A stretch of DNA of 22,725 bases, taken from the NCBI GenBank assembly GCA_050633165.1, contig JBOEFZ010000035.1, forward strand, positions 1 to 22,725, read 5' to 3'. Shown in pieces: positions 19,421 through 22,725 of the stretch. Each line of letters starts with the position of its first letter. Within the stretch, counting starts at the first letter, position 1. Below the pieces are notes generated by a model. That model was given only the letters and a program-made list of their open reading frames with translations. It had not been told where the DNA came from and did no database searches. The translations under genes and the position numbers were made by a program. This DNA comes from TMED27 sp050633165 (GTDB lineage Bacteria > Pseudomonadota > Alphaproteobacteria > Micavibrionales > Micavibrionaceae).

Positions 19421-20347
19421 CTACTTTTTGCTGGCGTCCATGCGGGGGTAGTAGATGGGGGCTGGGGGGTTGATGGGTTCGAAGGCTGCTTCTGCTGGTG
19501 CTTTTGGAGAGCAGTCGGGGAGGGGCGTGCCGTGGAGATCTGACCATTGGTTTACCCATCCTTCTTTATGTTCGGCGTCTGTAACCTCGATATGCAGAGC
19601 GCAGCTATCCGCGCCCAAGGCGGCGAGGTAGGTGTGTATATGGTCTGAGGATACGTCCTCGTCCCAATTTCCGGTGTAGTGGATTTGCGGGATATCGCGT
19701 AGGTCATTGACGAAATCGATCGGGTTTAGTGATTCGGTGTATTTATCGGAGGTATCCAAAATCCCCGCGACCGTGCGCAAGGATTTCACATCATCGCGTT
19801 GCGCGGTGAGCAGCGCCGCGATGGCCGCACCGCCGCCGTGACCGATGAGGTTATAGCCCGTGAGGCTATAGCGGTTTTTCATTTTATCAAGGGCGGTGTT
19901 ATAGGCCGAGATGACTTCGGGGGCGAAGCTGCCTTCGCGCCAATAATTCGATGTGCATTCTTCGTCCGGATTGCTCATGCCTGTGAATTGGCAGGGGCGG
20001 GCGATATAGGCGAGGTTTTCGGCCTTATCGAATGCCGCGAGGTGGAGCGCAATTGGGTTGGTTGGTGTCGGGCTTGCGGTAATTTCGGCTTCGCTGATGG
20101 CGTTGCGGGCGAAATTAATGTCTCCGTCGCCTTCGATATAGATGTTGGCGGTTTGTCCTTTTGTATGCATACGTTCGAACGCGGTGAGGGTGAAGGGCTC
20201 TGCGGTGATTGAACGTTTGATGAGCCAGGCCGGAGAGGCAAGGCGCATGGCGATTTGTTCTTTTGTGCTATTCGGGCCGGTGCAGGCGGTTGCGGCGATG
20301 CCGATTGAGGTGAGAACGGTGAGGGAGGTAAGGAGTTTACGTTTCAT
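19421..20347 (-). CDS. Alpha/beta-hydrolase-like lipoprotein lacking the nucleophile serine
   Basis: 308 residues. Start MKRKLLTSLTVLTSIGIAAT, with a lipoprotein signal ending TAC (Cys near 22); an in-frame ATG at 20365 is less likely. The elbow region reads YNLIGHGGGAAIAALLTAQR and DVKSLRTVAGILD, matching alpha/beta hydrolases of the pattern GYSGGGALAALLAARR..DV..L.TVAG.LD, but Gly replaces the Ser. Later NWDEDV and a His (DAEHKEGW) stand where the acid and the catalytic His would be. Probably an envelope protein that has lost esterase activity. It ends 23 bases from the element's right repeat and is chromosomal. Confidence 0.7.
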   Translation of the reverse strand: MKRKLLTSLTVLTSIGIAATACTGPNSTKEQIAMRLASPAWLIKRSITAEPFTLTAFERMHTKGQTANIYIEGDGDINFARNAISEAEITASPTPTNPIALHLAAFDKAENLAYIARPCQFTGMSNPDEECTSNYWREGSFAPEVISAYNTALDKMKNRYSLTGYNLIGHGGGAAIAALLTAQRDDVKSLRTVAGILDTSDKYTESLNPIDFVNDLRDIPQIHYTGNWDEDVSSDHIHTYLAALGADSCALHIEVTDAEHKEGWVNQWSDLHGTPLPDCSPKAPAEAAFEPINPPAPIYYPRMDASKK

Positions 20348-20417
20348 AATGATGTATTTCCGCATGATATTTGATAGAACTTGGCATAAGCCTATCATGC
20401 TTCGCTTTTAAAATCAT

Positions 20418-21023
20418 CTAATCTCTTTTTGGTTTCCAACCTTTTTTCCATTCCTCGAAGGGGATGATTTCCGGTGCGTGGCCGTTATCGTGGAACCATG
20501 AATCGACGGCGAATTTTTCGTTTGTGTCGATTTGCGTGATGGTGGCGGTTTGGTGTGGCCATTTCATGAAGGGGACGCGCGATTGCGGGATGTTTACCGT
20601 GTGGAATTTCAGGCGGTTGCGATTGGCGAGAATGGTGAGGTAGATGCTGGTGTTGATGCTTTCATCGACGCAATCTTGTTGGTCATGTCCGGTCTTTTGG
20701 AATGTGCCCCACTGATCGGCGTGTGTGCCGTTATAATTGCCGGTGACCGTTTCGAAGGTGGCGATGGATTGGGCGATGGCTTGGCGTTCGGCCTGCGCGG
20801 ATTTGATGCGTTTTTTGAACGGTTTTTCGATGCTGCGCCATTCTTTTTTGGTGGGCGTGATCGTGTCAATGATTTGGCAGCCATAGTGACGGCAGGTTTG
20901 GAAGCTACCTTTTTCCGGCAGGGAAAGGCTGCGTTTGCTCAGGTAGGTTTCGAGCGTTGTGGGTTGCACGGCGCAGGCGCTTAAGAGGAGGAGCGGGAGG
21001 AGGGGTATCATTATGCGGTTCAT
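20418..21023 (-). CDS. Lipoprotein with transglutaminase-like Cys-His-Asp pattern
   Basis: 201 residues. MNRIMIPLLPLLLLSAC is a lipoprotein signal (Cys17). The domain contains QQDCVDESINTSIYLTIL, then WPHQTATI and FAVDSWFHDNGHAPEIIPFE, giving Cys, His and Asp in the order of transglutaminase/papain-like enzymes; the function is inferred from this order alone. The start overlaps the xthA stop as ATGA. I know similar uncharacterised proteins in Alphaproteobacteria, next to housekeeping genes. Confidence 0.7.
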   Translation of the reverse strand: MNRIMIPLLPLLLLSACAVQPTTLETYLSKRSLSLPEKGSFQTCRHYGCQIIDTITPTKKEWRSIEKPFKKRIKSAQAERQAIAQSIATFETVTGNYNGTHADQWGTFQKTGHDQQDCVDESINTSIYLTILANRNRLKFHTVNIPQSRVPFMKWPHQTATITQIDTNEKFAVDSWFHDNGHAPEIIPFEEWKKGWKPKRD

Positions 21024-21796
21024 GCGTTGATCTCGTCCTTGATCTCGATTGTAATCGGGGTGTGGTCGGAGGGGCGATCCCATCCGCGCGGGGTTTTATC
21101 GATGGTGCAGGATGTGAGGCGATCGGTTAGCTCGGGGGTGAGGAGGAAGTGGTCGATGCGGATGCCGTTATCCTTTTGCCATGCGCCGGCTTGGTAGTCC
21201 CAAAAGCTGTATTGTCCGGCGGATTTATTGTAAATACGAAACGCTTCGTATAGCCCGATATTTTTTAGGGCGCGGAAGGCGGCGCGGCTTTGTGGTTGGG
21301 TGAGGGCATCGCCTGTCCATGCGGCGGGGTCGTGGCAATCTTTGTCTTCGGGGATGACGTTGAAATCACCGCCGATGGCGAAGGGGATGTTGGCTTCGCG
21401 TAGGGTTTTAAGGCGGGCGTAGAGGCGTTTCATCCATGCGATTTTGTAGGTGAATTTTTCGGTGCCTATGGGGTTGCCATTGGGGAGGTAGATGTTGATG
21501 AGGCGTAAGCCATTCGTTTCAAATTCGATATAGCGGGCTTGTTCATCGCTGTCGTCACCTTCTAGTTTTTCCGCGATGATTGTGATTGGCGTTTTGGAGA
21601 ATATCGCGACGCCGTTATAGGCCTTTTGCGTGACGGCGGCGGTTTGGTATCCGATGGCGGCGAAATCTTGCGCGGGGAAATCGATGCCTTTTAGCTCCTG
21701 CACCATGAGCACGTCAAGATTGGTGTCTTGCAGGTATTTGAGGACATGCTCTTTACGGGCTTTTATTGAGTTGACGTTCCAGCTAGTTATTTTCAT
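21020..21796 (-). CDS. xthA: Exodeoxyribonuclease III
   Basis: 258 residues. This AP endonuclease and 3'-5' exonuclease of base excision repair shows MKITSWNVNSIKARKEHVLK with the metal-site Asn, VLMVQELKG with the metal-site Glu, GGDFNVIPEDKDCHD, and WDRPSDHTPI with the catalytic His, all in the usual order. Start ATG at 21796 with AGAGGGA before it; the 7-residue longer version is not needed. It is translationally coupled to the downstream lipoprotein gene. Confidence 0.95.
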   Translation of the reverse strand: MKITSWNVNSIKARKEHVLKYLQDTNLDVLMVQELKGIDFPAQDFAAIGYQTAAVTQKAYNGVAIFSKTPITIIAEKLEGDDSDEQARYIEFETNGLRLINIYLPNGNPIGTEKFTYKIAWMKRLYARLKTLREANIPFAIGGDFNVIPEDKDCHDPAAWTGDALTQPQSRAAFRALKNIGLYEAFRIYNKSAGQYSFWDYQAGAWQKDNGIRIDHFLLTPELTDRLTSCTIDKTPRGWDRPSDHTPITIEIKDEINA

Positions 21797-21815
21797 GTTT
21801 TTTGTCCCTCTTTTC

Positions 21816-21882
21816 ATCTGGACGTTGTTACTGCGCTTCTCGCGTATTATTATACGCTTCGTCGCTTGTGCCTAGTCCAGAT
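21816..21882. repeat. 67-base inverted repeat between erpA and xthA
   Basis: ATCTGGAC (21816-21823) pairs with GTCCAGAT (21875-21882), and an inner GCGTAT/ATACGC hairpin lies at about 21842-21857. No T-run on either side. It looks like a dispersed palindromic element of the host genome rather than a terminator. Confidence 0.5.
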
Positions 21883-21903
21883 AAAAATATGAACAAAAAA
21901 TTC

Positions 21904-22221
21904 TTAAATCGCGAAACTTGTTCCGCATCCGCATCCTGAAACTGCGTTGGGGTTTTCGATTTTGAACTCGGAGCCGATGAGGCCTTGTTCGAATTTGACG
22001 GTGGAGCCAGCCAAAAACGGCAGGGAGATGTCGTCGGTTATGACGCTGCCTTCGAAGGTTTCGTCCTTATCTGTGCTATCCTCGGTCAGATCCAATTTAT
22101 ATTGAAAGCCGGAGCAGCCGCCGCCATCCACCGTGATGCGGAGCATGAGGGCGGGTTTGGATTGGAGCTCGCGGAGTTCTTTGATGCGATTAATCGCGCT
22201 GTCGTCGATGATTAGGGTCAT
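21904..22221 (-). CDS. erpA: Iron-sulfur cluster insertion protein, A-type carrier (ErpA/IscA family)
   Basis: 105 residues. The three cysteines of the family are present: GGGCSGFQY (Cys36) and SGCGCGTSF (Cys97, Cys99). It delivers iron-sulfur clusters to apoproteins. ATG at 22221 gives the standard length; the longer frame upstream crosses repeat DNA and was rejected. The divergent neighbour is dgt, a common arrangement in Alphaproteobacteria, which favours erpA over iscA as the name. Confidence 0.92.
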   Translation of the reverse strand: MTLIIDDSAINRIKELRELQSKPALMLRITVDGGGCSGFQYKLDLTEDSTDKDETFEGSVITDDISLPFLAGSTVKFEQGLIGSEFKIENPNAVSGCGCGTSFAI

Positions 22222-22283
22222 GGTTTTATTATAGAGCAAAAACCACGGATGAACACAGATGGACACAGATATTTTTTTTCTTT

Positions 22284-22362
22284 CGTCATTGCACGGCTTG
22301 TCCGTGCAATCCATACTCTTAAGTGAATGACATGGATTACACGTATGAAGCGTGTAATGACG
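22284..22362. repeat. Pair of inverted palindromic repeats in the erpA-dgt gap
   Basis: Unit A (22284-22314) and unit B (22332-22362) are inverted copies of one pattern, GTCATTxCACG..CGTGxAATCCAT, and each is itself a hairpin (TTGCACGG/CCGTGCAA, ATTACACG/CGTGTAAT). Nearby is a 10-bp tandem repeat, GAACACAGAT/GGACACAGAT (22251-22270). This is typical of dispersed palindromic elements in alphaproteobacterial genomes. Confidence 0.6.
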
Positions 22363-22376
22363 ATTAGAGAAAAGTT

Positions 22377-22725
22377 ATGAGTTCTAACCCATCCTATAAT
22401 TACTGTGCCCTTCCTCTTGCTGCTTATGCTTGTGTGCCGGAGCAATCGCGGGGGCGGGTGTATGCGGAGAATGAGAGCAAGAACCGCACAGCGTTTCAGC
22501 GTGACCGCGACCGGATTATCCATGCGAGCGCCTTTCGCCGCCTTAAATATAAAACCCAAGTGTTTGTGTATGATGAGGGGGATCATTACCGGACGCGCCT
22601 GACCCATACGTTAGAGGTCGCGCAGATTACGCGCTCTATCGCGCGGGCGCTCATGGTGAATGAGGATTTGGCCGAGGGGATTGCGCTGGCGCATGATCTT
22701 GGTCATACGCCGTTCGCGCATATCG
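22377..22725 (+). CDS. dgt: Deoxyguanosinetriphosphate triphosphohydrolase (dGTPase), 5' part
   Basis: First 116 codons; the rest lies beyond the window. The HD-domain features are ASAFRRLKYKTQVF, RLTHTLEVAQI (the first metal-binding His) and the HD signature GIALAHDLGHTPFAH. The enzyme splits dGTP to deoxyguanosine and triphosphate. ATG at 22377, with a weak AGAGAA site. It is divergent from erpA. Confidence 0.92.
   Translation, partial: MSSNPSYNYCALPLAAYACVPEQSRGRVYAENESKNRTAFQRDRDRIIHASAFRRLKYKTQVFVYDEGDHYRTRLTHTLEVAQITRSIARALMVNEDLAEGIALAHDLGHTPFAHI

Noticed and set aside
1..22725. CRISPR array
   Set aside because: No set of regularly spaced direct repeats was seen anywhere; all repeats found are palindromes, the att pair or coding low complexity.

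Overview
The window looks like an alphaproteobacterial chromosome carrying an integrated, roughly 19.4 kb mobilizable element. The host part (about 19,400 to the right end) holds a lipoprotein pair, an exonuclease III gene (xthA), an A-type iron-sulfur carrier gene (erpA) and the divergent start of a dGTPase gene (dgt); xthA/erpA/dgt clustering, MobA-type relaxase style and recombinase family all point to Alphaproteobacteria. The exact taxon cannot be read from the sequence.

The element is bounded by an 11-bp direct repeat, GGGCACCATTT, at 12-22 and 19,388-19,398. The left copy lies in what reads as the CCA-ending 3' terminus of a tRNA gene, so the element appears to sit at a tRNA 3' end. It encodes a large serine recombinase at the left end, a VirD4/TraG-like coupling protein with several small membrane proteins, a MobC-like protein and a relaxase at the right end, but no mating-pair (T4SS) genes. 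It is therefore best called an integrative and mobilizable element (IME).

Layout: 1-1,888 recombinase plus a coupled small upstream gene (leftward). 2,052-5,729 leftward transfer and membrane genes, punctuated by three hairpin terminators. 5,730-6,770 control region with a promoter, a hairpin leader and a putative regulator. 6,767-7,512 small serine resolvase with a coupled 51-codon gene. 8,021-9,203 two-gene TIR (CAP12/Pycsar-effector type) likely anti-phage operon. 9,568-12,872 rightward exported module: a glycine-zipper/SH3/TPR-like protein, a Gln-rich protein ending in a colicin/pyocin-type HNH nuclease, and a small probable immunity protein. 12,937-15,363 a large exported protein convergent with it that shares a domain with the first protein of the module. 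15,483-15,590 IS3-family remnant. 15,591-17,350 dyad-rich DNA, then ardA, a conserved small gene and an H-NS-like gene (genes for establishment in a new host). 17,377-19,396 leftward relaxase, MobC-like gene and a 66-codon ORF.

The most striking observation is what excision would do. The two repeat copies are in the same reading frame on the minus strand. In the excised circle the recombinase ORF (511 codons up to the repeat) would continue without a stop into the 66-codon ORF at the right end, giving a 577-residue protein whose stop overlaps the mobC start (ATGA), which in turn overlaps the relaxase start (ATGA). Circularization would thus assemble one operon: small gene, recombinase with its own tail, mobC, relaxase. 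Integration would cut this operon, replace the recombinase tail by codons read from host tRNA antisense sequence, and separate the mob genes from the recombinase promoter.
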